A DNA stretch of 64,000 nucleotides from Eremomyces bilateralis CBS 781.70 (taxonomy: Eukaryota > Ascomycota > Dothideomycetes > Eremomycetales > Eremomycetaceae): NCBI RefSeq assembly GCF_010015585.1, contig NW_022985068.1, positions 1,022,123 to 1,086,122 on the forward strand. The letters run 5' to 3'. Position 1 is the first letter of the stretch. The number at the start of each line of letters is the position of its first letter. This document shows, piece by piece, positions 43,701 through 54,050 of this stretch. Below the pieces are notes generated by a model that was not told the DNA's origin, searched no databases, and saw only the letters and a program-made list of their open reading frames with translations. Position numbers and translations under genes: made by a program.

Positions 43701-43924
43701 CGAGGCGTATACGTGTCTCGTTCGGTCACCTGCGCTCGCTCGAAGGCCCGGGTAGCGGCTGCGAGTGCATGCTGTTGTCGTGATTCGGGATCCTCATACT
43801 TCGACTGTATTAGGGAGTCCTGGAAGCTCCGGCGAGTGGATGGAGTGGACTTCGCACGTCGGAGTCGCGCGCCGGCGTCGCTGGATGATCGAGCGAGCAT
43901 TGAAGTATGTAGATTACAAGGCAT
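40721..43924 (-). CDS. Large disordered fungal protein of unknown function
   Basis: Single exon of 1,067 codons. The second Met (MLARSSSDAGARLRRAKSTP, at 43900) may be the true start. The N-terminus has the pattern ARLRRAKSTPSTRRSF and HALAAATRAFERAQ, seen in a conserved family of filamentous fungi. A basic helix (RLTLMERQREMQMRRQTVKK) lies at ~residues 88-107. Most of the rest is Ser/Pro/Thr-rich and disordered, with short conserved blocks such as SLYNTLMSLTKHKEAKRQNQ and DWKAWLSKEVADL (~residue 790). No enzyme domain or membrane segment is visible. A role in cytoskeleton or polarity is possible for such proteins but is not shown by the sequence. Confidence 0.8.
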   Translation of the reverse strand: MPCNLHTSMLARSSSDAGARLRRAKSTPSTRRSFQDSLIQSKYEDPESRQQHALAAATRAFERAQVTERDTYTPRADVGKKRTPQRLTLMERQREMQMRRQTVKKHDRRPLELKSWQSANPSLAASNRRDRDGYTCDGVGARSSPIIAKSLSRTRSLLSRMSRADLESESRASNVTAALRRSKSLSNAKGCSVYGSQTEDHSKVTAPRADNSQNNSTEAAVEGAVVSDEFDAHEANISPESEEYSNFIGANDVSPSAENHTESWWAEETRRRQRVEQTPNSSGAYQAADMPDALEQQQSQCTPSNITFSPASPATGFGSEAASSSLFHSKGKRLSMTSTLKSKMKQLFRRTSLMSIASSPPTHLPIQQATASRTYFGDFVQTTTFGGSPVSGHGTGSLSDIVSPAVDAASRRTSRQPSETSFTWQTACPSSPSVHRKLSSTSSELSNTGEKSRVTSWADSTYTAIPTDNLGGRDAPFHSGMHGPLSVIPESHPPSQPSQLGRSLYNTLMSLTKHKEAKRQNQQQPPAPETHPECGQEGCAYGSLGIAHEHVRRISYDGKEEDVVLPSQKSRNCQSQDASLASRSSQVTIRAVPPELAMNFSTASLEGLYPNDEQGDLGLGYAKVTPETDVNADSKLDDALGEELSTSRQVGGAPQQADLPTTSLIASRVERNRNRWQAPLEEDRSFFFPRTSHGNFRSSVECQLDRIIEANPPPSMAAQEVSLDLRNTVMSPSVYSQDGRDTPLGDGDSGTAVIMESSPVKSFALSSRTSPHRRTPTEGSRDWKAWLSKEVADLGSSPNEGLSVEEWERYSLPPRGAGHRREHAEIVEEEPTILDDITSGAETPTDTTQDEKQVSNWESIIRVERIRPRLQERSASRTNEGSPMFEAGRNNGERSSNSPRIPSRSQTPMLTDRRTDTRIFSGRDKENAPPNRHLALPQAVPGVRRPMSLQALRPRTTSNVYEEDETLTRIRAGPYASALSPKDDNDSPHSGRNGANSPAHTPSWMERTKTPSRLGKENQRRAPISSPPLAESSTPSTGGQRLAERFLNERRDKTGESKWKSESPIFL

Positions 43925-44391
43925 ATGAGAGTTGAGATGATCAGAATCATGCTCTAGAAACTACTGGTAGGTCTTTGTTTCATGAGTAGTAAAAGTCATG
44001 ATGAGAAGAGGTTCTTGTTGCTTCATCAGATATTGACCGCGATATGACACCCGGTTCCAGAACAAGGAAAGGGCGATTTCGCCGAAGTGGCGAGTGAGAT
44101 CATGAAAGGGAAGTCGCGAATCTAAAACACCTGCCAATGGCAGTAGAATGTAAAGGAACGAGAGGCTATAAAATCCATGTCGATAGGAAGAATATGTGTA
44201 CAGCTGCCGTGAGAACAGAATCGATTCGCTTTTGAAGATACTGGCAATGCTCGGGAACTGCCAGAGGAAAATCGTTGATGTCAAGACGCTAGGGGCAAGA
44301 AACACTCGCAAGGCTGACAGGGACGCTAGTCATCGAATTTCCGGAAACAGAAGAATTGACTGGAAGTATAATAGTGCGAAACAGCGTCTCC
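43925..44391. other. Intergenic region
   Basis: 467 bp upstream of the disordered-protein gene and downstream of RTT103. No feature recognised. Confidence 0.4.
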
Positions 44392-45821
44392 CTAATCTCT
44401 CCCCAACATCTCCGCGACATCATCATCTAGCCCATCCATGACGCCTCCATCAGCGAACGCCGTGACCTCTTCCTCTTTCCAGTCTCCGCTCCCCACTCTC
44501 CGCTTCTTCGTAGCGGAGGCGCTCGCGTCATGTACGAAATCGCCGGTGACGGCCGAGATAGGTCGGGTCTGTCCCAGATGTTGCGCGATCTGAACGTCAG
44601 GGGCAGAATCGGCATCGTTCTGCTGCGTGTGATTTCCCGTTCCGTTGGATCCTCCAAACGGCATCGGCGGCGGAGTCCCCGTTGGCGTGAGAGATTCGAC
44701 CGGTGGCGGCGTGATGGATTCGTACTTCGGTCTCCGCGGCTCGTCGACGCCCGGGGCCAGCGCGTCAAGGTCGGTCGGATTCTCTGCGTTCAACCCCCGC
44801 ATGATACTGTCTTCCACCTCGCGCTTCTTTGCTTCGATCTGCTCCTTTCGGCCCTGGAGTTCGAATTTCCGCACCTCCTCGCTCGCAAGGGCGGCATTAT
44901 TCGCCTCAACGATCTTCTCCAGGCCTTCGACGAGCGCCTTGCGTGCCTTGATGCTCGCGCTGACGGCGCCCTCGGCGGTTGCGAGCGTCTTCAGTAGCGA
45001 ACTCAGCCGTGCAGCGTGGACGGGAGGTGTTGGCACCAGAGCGGACGGATCCGTCAGCTTTTCGAATTCGGCTTCAGAGTTGGTCAGGGCGGGTTTGGCG
45101 CTAGAGTCGGCCTTGGTGAGGACGTTGTGCAATGTCACCAACGGCTGCAGTTCTGGCGGCACACCACCGCTGGACGATGAAAGGAGCGAGCCGCCGAGTC
45201 CTTGTTTTCGTGCCGGGCCTTGCGATTTGTCGATGTCGTCCACTTTCGCTTCGATCGCGTCTTGTACGGGCGGGTCGAATATCGCCCGGCTTCTCCAGAC
45301 CTCGATCACGCGCCGGATCTTCTGTCGTATGTCGTTCGTGGCACTTTTGTAGGCATTGGCGACCGCATCGCCGAGGATCTGTCAGAGCGTGTTAGCTGGG
45401 TCGAATAACAGGTCAGATGCTCAAACCTACCGGAGCGAACGCCAGGACAAATTCGTTTTTCTTGCGCGCCTTCGATTGTTGGATAACTTCTGTAGCATTC
45501 GTTAGTTGACTGGTTCTCGAGCTGTTGTCCCAACACCGGGAAGAACCGTACCGTTTGCGAGGTATATAAGATTCAACCTCTTGCTCGACGTCGACTCGGA
45601 TAGCCTCTGGGACCACAACTGGGCGGTCCTGTCGGCATGGCGTCTGCAAGTCACCACGATGTTAGTAATTTGCTTCTACGAGTTTGACACCACATGGGGT
45701 CGCGAATATCGACATAGGCATACCTATGGAACATAATCCACTGCGCGACGGTGACGATGCCCTCCTGCGTCTCATTTAGAGCGGAGAGCTTAGCCTTAAC
45801 GGCATCATCGGTGTACGCCAT
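44392..45821 (-). CDS. RTT103: RNA polymerase II CTD-interacting protein Rtt103
   Basis: Four exons, 45821-45724, 45643-45552, 45489-45431 and 45378-44392, all joining in frame, give 411 residues. Residues 1-135 form a CID domain: MAYTDDAVKAKLSALNETQE, GIVTVAQWIMFHRRHADRT, LNLIYLANEVIQQSKARKKN, EFVLAFAP, and RRVIEVWRSRAIFD. The NLIYLANEVIQQS helix and RVIxVWxxR are the CTD phosphopeptide-binding hallmarks. A helical region with a likely coiled coil follows (ALASEEVRKFELQGRKEQIE), then a Pro-rich part and a nuclear-type basic patch (ATKKRRVGSGDWK). Rtt103 binds Ser2-phosphorylated CTD and assists the Rat1 exonuclease in transcription termination. The size fits filamentous fungal members. Confidence 0.9.
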
Positions 45822-46315
45822 CGGATCGCACTTGGAGAAGACGGATCACAAGATGGGATCTACGAGATATTCGGTCCTCCTTATCACGCTGTCCACTTCC
45901 TCCGTTCTCTAGGTAATCCCAGATCTGTCTGCTGCTTCCCTCTGATGAGCTCAACAACGTGCAATGGCCTTTCAAAGCGATATGAATGACTGAATGTTTT
46001 GATCCTGTGAAATGAAATCCAACATGAAGTTCCAGGGACTAGAGCTTCCGTCAAACACTTTAAGCGGAGCCATGAGGCTAAGCCCCTTTCGACTAGCGCT
46101 GTTCTGGTCACTCCTGGAGCCGCATCTCCAATTGCTATGGAACTCTCATAGAAGCATCAAACCAACACTCAACTAACACTTGGACACTTCACACCACTCT
46201 GCCATCAGTGCAATCATTCTGTTGTAACAATCGAACCTCCAGATTCCTCTAAACTAGTCATCAACCTCTTGAACCCCATCCTCCCGCTTCTGGTCCAACG
46301 CTATTAAATTCCACC
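45822..46315. promoter_or_regulatory. Divergent promoter region, RTT103 / clathrin light chain
   Basis: 494 bp between divergent start codons. The last bases before the clathrin ATG are CCACC, a good Kozak-like context. No other motif can be named. Confidence 0.45.
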
Positions 46316-47169
46316 ATGGCTGACCGATTTCCCTCGCTAGAGGACCTCGATTCCGGTATGTCACACTCCCCAACCGACCCTGTCCCGTATACTGACTGCA
46401 GGACCAGCTCCGATCGGCGTTGCTCCCGCGGACTCGTCAGCGTCGAACTTCCTGGACCGCGAACGCGCCGCCCTCGGTGATGATGCCGATCAGTTCGCAT
46501 CTACAAACGACAACATCGCCACCGTCGAAGACGCCGGCGACGACGACCTCCTCGGCGGCGGCGACCACGCCTTTCCCACCGGCGTCGTCGCGGACGACAT
46601 GTCTGGCTTCGAGAACAGCTTTCCTGCCATTGACACCACCAACGAGGTATGCTACCCCCAATACCGCCCTATGTTGTCCGCTGAAGGTCACTAACCGCCC
46701 GTCTCAGCACATGGCCCCTGGCGGCACAATCACCGGCACCACCGCCCCCTTCCTCCCCGGCGCCCCCGCCGTGAGCACTAGCACCTTCACCGACGAGCCC
46801 GAGCCCGAGGTGATCCGCACGTGGCGCGAGACCCGCGACGCCCAAATCGCCAAACGCGACGCGATCTCCTCGGACCGCAAAGCCACGACCGTCCGCGACG
46901 CGCAGGTGTCGATCGACGAGTTCTACGAAAACTACAACACGAAGAAGGAGAAGGGCTTGGCGCAGACGCGGCGGGAGGCGGAGGAGTTCTTGGAGGGACG
47001 GGAGGATACGGCGGCGGGGGGGACGAGTTGGGAGCGGATTGCGAAGTTAGTGGATTTGAGTGGGAAGGGAACGGTAGGGGGAGCGGGGGGAAGTGGGAAG
47101 GAGAGGTTTCGGGAGTTGTTGGTAAGTTTGAGGAAGGATGAGAAGGCGCCGGGGGCGAGTGGGTATTAA
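46316..47169 (+). CDS. CLC1: Clathrin light chain
   Basis: Three exons, 46316-46355, 46402-46646 and 46708-47169, give 248 residues. The N-terminus MADRFPSLEDLDS and the acidic segment with FLDRERAALGDDADQF are typical of fungal light chains. The central helix that binds the heavy chain is seen as EVIRTWRETRDAQIAKRDAI, then VRDAQVSIDEFYENYNTKKE (~residues 130-185). The end WERIAKLVDLSG and KERFRELLVSLRKDEKAPGA is the conserved C-terminal block. The protein coats vesicles at the plasma membrane, Golgi and endosomes as a regulator of triskelion assembly. Length agrees with the yeast protein (233). Confidence 0.93.
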
Positions 47170-47395
47170 ATTCGGAGAGCGGACGGGGTTCGAAGGGGAG
47201 CGAGAGGGATATGTGTGATATGAGCCGGAGAGACATGGCAATGGAGCGATCAAGGGCTGATTGTAATGTATTTCGTCACCTTTGTATATCACCGACGTGT
47301 CGAGGCGAACCGGTGCATGTGTGGATTTTACCGACGGGAATCGAAAAAGATAGTGTTTAAATTGGGCCTCAGACCGCTTGCTACAATGTATATGG

Positions 47396-49369
47396 CTACC
47401 GCTTGAATGTCTGCAATGGATTACTTGTCCTCCCTCGCGCACCCGCCGCCTTCTTCGGGCCCCTCCTCCCAACCCTCTTACTCCTCCTCAGCTCCGACTC
47501 CGGCTTCCGCAACCCCACAAACCCAACATCCGCCCCCTGCCCCCGATTCATCCCCTTCGGCAGCAAATACTCCGGCACGTGCCGCAGATGCGCCTGCACC
47601 TTCGCCGGCCGCAACTCCCCATCATGCCTCAGCTGCCGCAGCTCCTCCGGATTCTCCTCGAAATGCCGCTTCAGCTTTTCTGACTTCACGATCTCCGTCC
47701 GCAGCTCGCGCAGTCGCGCCTCTCGGATCGCCGTGCTGGTGACCGACCGGATCGCGTCCTGCAGCCGGTAGCGGAACCCCGAGAGCGCCGCCATGTCGAA
47801 CTGGTAGGGGGAGACCGTCTTGCCCTTTTTCTCCTGGCTGGCGGTGATTTTTTCCAGGACCGCCTCGTCGTTCTCGCACCCGGCGAACGAGAGAGCTTTT
47901 GTCTTGCGGAAGTGTTCTTTCGGGACCACGAAGCTGAGGGCCATGCCGGTTTGGTTGGCGCGCCCGGTGCGGCCGATGCGGTGGGTGTAGGATTTGGAGG
48001 TGCTGGGCAGGTCGAAGTTCAGGACGCAGGCGACGTGCTTGAAGTCGATGCCGCGGGACACACCGTATTCCTTGTCGGACGGATGCTTGCTCTTTCGCTT
48101 CTTCGACGGGCGGGCTTCGGTGGGTTTCTCACCCTCTGCAGGCTCTGATTTCTGCTCGGCGTCGCCGTTGGTTTCAGTCTCAGCCTCTTCATCGTCTTCC
48201 TTGCCCTTCTGCTTCTTCCTCCCTTCGTTTCCGATCACCTCGTTCTCATCGGCCGCGATGATGATGTCGTACACACCCTTGTTGAACTCTTCGACGACGT
48301 GGATCCGGGAGTTGACCGGCAGTTCCGAGTTCAAAATGCAGCTCTTGATCCCCACCTGCTCAAAGAAGAGCTTCAGACGGTAACAGCGATCGATGTCGCC
48401 CACGAAGATGATGGACTTGCCCTTGAGGAGCTTCAGTTTGTAGATGGCGTAGGCCAGCAAAAACTTCTCGTCCTCGGCGGACTTCACCACGTACTGCTGC
48501 ACCTTGTCCTCATCGTCTTTCTCTTGCTCCTCCAGGTCCAAGATGGCCGGTGCCGCGTTCTTGCAGAACAGTCCCTTCAGGCTCTCGACCTCCGTGTGGA
48601 GCGTGGCGCTCATCAAGAAGGTTTGGACGTCGGTAGGAAGGGTTTTGGAAATCGTCTCCAGATCGGCGCCATAATCATACGATAGGATCAAATCCGCCTC
48701 GTCAATAACCAGGTGCTTCACTTCGCTGAGCGACAACGCCGAGCTATTGATATGCACCACCGCCCGCCCTGGGGTGGAGACGACGATATCTGGCAAGGCC
48801 GCCAGACGAGCGCGTTGCACCTTATCATCTTCCTTTCGTGCGATGTTCTCCACGCGGAGAGACTGCGAGCAGAAAGAGGACAGCGCCAAAATGCACTTCG
48901 TCACTTGGGATGCCAGTTCTCTCGTGGGAACCAGGATCAGTGCGGCGGTGCATTTCGACGCGGTGGATGAGGTCGACGACTGTTTTCGGGCCAGGATGGA
49001 TTGGAGAATGGGAAGGACGTATGCGGCCGTTTTTCCCGAACCGGTTTTGGATCGTGCTGGAGATTGTTAGCATCCGGACAGACACATGCGGGCAAGGAGT
49101 AGGGTACCTAGGATGTCTCGGCTCTGTAAAGCGAGTGGAATTGCGGTCGCCTGGATCGAAGTCGGGCTGGCGTATTTCTCATGAGCAATGCCCTTCAATA
49201 GTCGGGAATCGAAGTTAAACGAATCCCACGATGCAGGCGGAGCAGGCGTGGAGGCTTGGACGATTTCGGTTGCAACTTTCTCTTCTGACTCGAGATCGGA
49301 TTGTGCTTCGGCCGGGATCTCCTCGGCGATCACCTCCGGGACGTCTTGTTCGTTGAGCTTCCGCTTCAT
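47396..49369 (-). CDS. DBP9: ATP-dependent RNA helicase Dbp9
   Basis: Two exons, 49369-49108 and 49056-47396, give 640 residues, starting MKRKLNEQDVPEV. A longer upstream frame (from 49441) lacks conserved sequence. DEAD-box motifs in order: Q motif FNFDSRLLKGIAHEKYASPT and SIQATAIP, motif I ARSKTGSGKTAAY, Ia VPTRELASQ, Ib TPGRAV, II DEAD, III SATL, IV IIFVGDIDRCY, then GVSRGIDFKHVACVLNFDLP and HRIGRTGRA (motif VI). The acidic/basic insert before the SRGIDFK motif and the C-terminal RRSKRVGRRGPKKA tail are typical of Dbp9/DDX56. It works in the nucleolus in 60S subunit assembly. It is convergent with the clathrin gene, 226 bp apart. Confidence 0.94.
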
Positions 49370-50104
49370 GATTGCTTTGGAACTCGATATCTCACAGTGG
49401 GGTGGTTGTATAATTCTGGTGTAGAAGAGCATTACAACCAAAACGAAATTTCAGATGGATAGGATATGCGCCAAGATTTCGGGGTCTTCTACTTCATGCC
49501 TTAGGTGTCAAGTCCTCCAGCAGGCAGTATCTTTTTCAGGCATCAACTATCCTTGCAATTAGCACGTGATTCCTCCTAGTCACGGGGCCACTGTCGGGAG
49601 TCACGGTACCTTCGTTGTACCAGCAACTCAGAGTCTCAGGCAAGGCTGCAGCGGAGCGCTAAGGGCGGGGAATCCCGTGGATTTCAGGCCATTAGGCACC
49701 AAGGTCGATCTGTCAGCTGTCGAAATGGCGGCAACCAACCACCGATTGATGCGATGGACAGCAATGGACAGCAAAGGCCACCAAGGGATCCTCTCCCCCT
49801 CCAACTCCGCCTCCCGATAAGCTCCACTTCCTTGGTCCGTTGCTTCGTCAGTGCAGTCATCACCTGCCTTCCCCGTACTCTCTCTGCTACTTCGCCATCA
49901 CTATCGACACTAAACTCCCCGTCATCTACTTAACTCGACTTCTCTTCCTCGAGTTCCATCTTCCTTTCTTCTTTAACGCTTGCCTATCTTCTATCCAACC
50001 TCTTTGTCACCTTCTCTTTGTCACTTTCGTTCGTATAGGACCCCCTGCGGTCTCATCCCGAGCTCCGTCGCTCAGCTTGCGTGGTCGCTACCACCACCAG
50101 CACT
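49370..50104. promoter_or_regulatory. Divergent promoter region, DBP9 / subtilase
   Basis: 735 bp. The 250 bp before the protease start are strongly CT-rich (49850-50060), a usual mark of highly expressed fungal genes with long pyrimidine-rich leaders. No transcription-factor site is assigned. Confidence 0.5.
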
Positions 50105-51959
50105 ATGAAGGTCGCTCTCCACCTCCTCCTTCCCCTCCTCGCTGCGGCTTCGCCCATCGTTAACGTCGAGATCGGCACCATCCACAAAGATGCCGCTCCC
50201 GTGATCTCATCCGTTCATTCCCAGGAGATCCCGAACTCCTACATGGTCGTCTTCAAGAAGCACGTCAAGGAGGAGCATATCCAGGCACACCAGTCTTGGG
50301 TTCAAGGAATTCATACCAAGGGCGAGTCCACTCGCATGGAACTGAGGAAACGGTCCCAGTTGCCCATCGTTGACGAGGTGTTTGAGGGCTTGAAGCACAC
50401 GTATAACATCCCCGGCAGCTTGCTCGGGTACTCGGGTCATTTCGACGATGAGGTGATCGAACAAGTCAGACGGCATCCGGATGTGAGTAACTCGTGCTTC
50501 CACAACGTCTCCGTGTTTCGATATCCCTATCTGCTCGTTTCATGTTGTTACTCTCCTGGTAGTCTTGCATGCGTATGGCGGGGAAGCCGAGCTTCGCCAC
50601 CTAAGTCCGATAAGCTCCGCCAAGGCAGTCACGCAATCAAGAACCGGACATGGAATTACACCAGTAATAGACTTGGTAAACATGTGCTGATCCGATGTTG
50701 TACAGGTCGAATATGTCGAGAAAGACTCGACCGTCCACACCATGGAGACCCAGCCGGAGATCGAGAAGAACGCTCCGTGGGGTCTCGCTCGTATCTCCCA
50801 CCGTGACAGCTTAGGCTTTGGGAACTTCAACAAGTACCTCTACACCAAGAACGGTGGTGAGGGCGTCGATGTCTATGTCATTGACACCGGCACCAACGTC
50901 GACCACGTCGACTTTGAGGGTCGTGCACACTGGGGCAAGACCATTCCTTCCGGTGATGACGACCGCGATGGCAATGGTCACGGAACTCATTGCTCCGGTA
51001 CCGTCGCCGGCAAGAAATACGGCGTTGCCAAGAGTGCCAACGTCTACGCCATCAAGGTGCTTCGTTCCAACGGCTCCGGCAGCATGTCCGACGTGGTCAA
51101 GGGTGTTGAGTTCGCTGCCGAGCAGCACCTCAAGCAACTCAAGGCCGCGAAGGATGGCAAGAAGAAGGGCTGGAAGGGCTCCGCCGCCAACATGAGCTTG
51201 GGCGGTGGCAAGTCCCCCACTCTCGACATGGCCGTCAACGCCGCCGTCGAGGCCGGCATCCATTTCGCCGTCGCCGCCGGAAATGACAATGCCGACTCCT
51301 GCAACTACTCCCCCGCTGCCGCCAAGCTGGCCGTCACTGTCGGTGCCTCCACCCTCGCCGACGAGCGTGCGTACTTCTCCAACTACGGCAAGTGCAACGA
51401 CATCTTCGCTCCCGGCCTCAACATCCTCTCCACCTGGATCGGCAGCAAGTACGCCGTCAACACCATCTCCGGCACCTCCATGGCGTCTCCTCACATCGCC
51501 GGTCTCCTCGCCTACCTACTGTCTCTGCAGCCCAGCAGCGACTCCGGCTATGCCGTCGCGGCGATCACCCCCAAGCAGATGAAAGCTAACCTCATCTCTA
51601 TCGCCACCGAAGGTGTCCTCGACGATGTCCCCAGCGACACCAAAAACGTAAGTACCCCCTTCCCCCATCCCATAACCGTCTAACCCTCCTAGATCCTCGC
51701 CTGGAACGGCGGCGGTGCCTCCAACTACTCCGACATCATCGACGGCGGCGGCTACGACGCCCGCACCGCGTCCCTACCCACCGTGGGCTCCCTCCCCCCC
51801 TCCCACGGCCTCAATGCCGAGGCCGACGAATACCTCGATCTTCTCGGTCACCGCGTCTCCTCCGGCGTCACTGGGCTCGCCGACCGGTTCGAGAAGCTGG
51901 GTGAGAAGATCGAGGGACTCGTCGAGGAGGAGCTGAGGGAGATCTTCAGCTCGCATTAA
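50105..51959 (+). CDS. pepC: Vacuolar subtilisin-like serine protease (PepC/Alp2, cerevisin type)
   Basis: Three exons, 50105-50482, 50706-51647 and 51693-51959, give 528 residues; the first intron is long (223 bp). A signal peptide (MKVALHLLLPLLAAASPIVN) is followed by an I9 propeptide (NSYMVVFKKHVKEEHIQAHQ to RRHPDVEYVEKDSTV). The peptidase S8 triad is clear: Asp in VDVYVIDTGTNVDHVDF, His in DGNGHGTHCSGTVAGKKYG, Ser in SGTSMASPHIAGLLAYL, with the oxyanion Asn in AVAAGNDNADSC. The C-terminal tail is typical of the vacuolar forms known as the Pen c 18/Asp f 18 allergens. It degrades proteins in the vacuole and acts in autophagy and nitrogen supply. Confidence 0.93.
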
Positions 51960-53505
51960 GGTGAAATTACTAGCATGTGCCGTACATCGGTGTCGGATCG
52001 TCAATCGGGCTTGGTTCCGTGTGGAGCGACATCGATGAGATCTAGATACCATTTGCTGGACAATTGTCACCAAGCACAGCGTACCAATCGGCGGTATTCC
52101 ATATGAATAACACTTGATCAAAGTGCGTGTGTGGCGTATGAGGCCACAGGCTTCGGGAGGGAGTGCAGGTGTCGGTCATGAGGATCATGGGGATCGCCAT
52201 TTCCTTTCCATGTTGGGAGTCTTTTTGGGAGTCTTGGGTTTCGTATATCATCGCAATACAACTATGGCTTCTTGAAACATGTATGCTTGCTTGCTCTTTA
52301 TGCTGGTGATTTTCTAGGGACTTCCAGTTCTTGTCTACTTGGGCCACTTGCCCACTAAATCAAGGCACTTTGGTTAACATCTAGTATCTTAGACAAAACT
52401 TTGGGGTATGGTCAAACCAAGGTCCTTTTGATCCGCATATCTCATCATTCATGCAACCAACCATCCAATTCCAAGAGCGTGTCAGTGAGTTTGACTCCTT
52501 CGTTCCCCATACCTAAAAACCGCTTCAATCCGCCGTCCTGAATATTCATCCTTCACCCACATGCCACCCTCAACGCATCGCCCCCGACTTACTTCCATCC
52601 ACCCGTCACACAGATGCAAACTTATTTTAACCTCCATCCAACCTATGCGAATTCTTGAGCCAATGCTGCTATTGTCCGTATCTTCACCGCCACTTCAGAT
52701 CTTGTTTTTCAGTCCGATCAGTGCGATCCAATGCGGCAGACACCTGTATTTGCTACCATGTCATTCCCAATGAGGTCTGGCTGTCTTCCCATTGCAGATT
52801 TGCTTTCCGATGTCCCCAGTTTTCGCCTGGGGGTTCCTTGAGGTCGTGGCAAGGTCCTACCTATAGACTCATACGTAGAGGTCTGCTCATGCCTTTCATT
52901 TCCGTATCTAACACGGTTCATTCTGTCCCAAGGGGACTGGTTCCACTGGGCCGGAATCTACCCTCCAGTAGATCTCCCCGTACCGATCAAGTGACCCTCC
53001 CAGTCCCATTGCCGGCTTGTGGATGATATGCTGTCTCCTTCTCTCATATTTCCCGGATGCTAGTGGAGAAGTCCTCCTCCACGAGGTGTATCCTCAGCAC
53101 CCGGAATCCCGTTTCGACTGTCCCTCCCATCCCCCGCCCCTCCGCCATGCCATGCTCGGCCATCGTATAGCATGCGGGTACTCTGGCCCCTCACCCGGGT
53201 CCTCAACCCCTCCTACCCCCCTCAACTTCCTCTAGTGAATGGCTATAGCGACTTTGGCGCCCGCGGCTAACCGGGCAACATCATGTGGCTTCCTCAAGGT
53301 TCCTATGTGTTGTAAATCATTGCCTAACACGCAACCGGGACCCTATAAATATGACCCCCTCCCTTGTCTAAAAACAACCCTTAACTTCCTTCTCACCACT
53401 TTCTCTTCTCCTCTCACTCTCCTCGCCCACCCACAAAGTCCGAAATTCATTCGACTTCCAACCGAAACCCATCATCGCCCCCCCTCTTCTTTATTCTGTT
53501 TATTC
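51960..53505. other. Gene-poor region with promoter at its right end
   Basis: About 1.5 kb without a convincing gene. At 53344-53351 there is a good TATA box (TATAAATA), followed by a CT-rich block at 53395-53500 and an ATG at 53506. This arrangement is a textbook strong fungal promoter and supports transcription into the next entry. Confidence 0.5.
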
Positions 53506-54050
53506 ATGCTCGCTGCTGCTAGATCTACTCCTCTCTCACGGTATGTATAGTGCTTGATGAACTGTGGTGCTGACTTCTACAACAAAGACCCGTCCGTCCT
53601 CGCGCTGCCGGGGGCCCGTGTGCTCGTCCAGTCTTTCCCAAATCTTTGTACGATATAGGTGCCCATCAGGGTAAGTCACTTCCCCTTCCCCTTCTCCTTC
53701 CACTGTAATGAAATCTCATTCTTGTAACATTTGCTGATCGTGTGATGCGCAACAGAGCCTCGGAAAACCCACTGCAAGGGGAGATTCGTCTCCCTAGCCG
53801 ATAAAGGACTGGCCTTTGGGTCAGCCCATGATCCTCGGTGAGTGACTTTTGTCCCCTCTTCATTCCTCAAAATGCGTTGGACATGACTGACTTCATTCGT
53901 TTGTTTGGCTTATCATATAGACCTCGTCGCCGCTGTCCTCATTTCCATCCTCCTCCTCCTCACCCACCCTCCCGGTAAGTTCTGAAATTTTCTTATTGCC
54001 TATGTTCCTTGCCCTCCAGCAGCAGTGAAGCCTGCCCTCGATCTCGATGA
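53506..54050 (+). CDS. Candidate small multi-intron gene, unknown product
   Basis: Five short exons, 53506-53540, 53588-53670, 53756-53837, 53921-53974 and 54020-54050, join in one open frame of 94 residues. Every intron has a strong donor (GTATGT, GTAAGT, GTGAGT, GTAAGT) and an AG acceptor, and each junction keeps the frame. The product begins MLAAARSTPLSR and is rich in Arg, Pro and His (RPRRRCPHFHPPPPHPPSR near the end), with no signal peptide or known motif. A TATA box lies about 160 bp upstream. More donor/acceptor pairs follow the stop (54077-54140 and about 54207-54268), so the transcript may be longer, or a spliced non-coding RNA. Splicing looks believable; translation is uncertain. 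Confidence 0.45.

Noticed and set aside
50811-51494. 227-codon minus-strand frame opposite the subtilase.
   Set aside because: Antisense shadow in a GC-rich coding region; the plus strand has the full protease triad.
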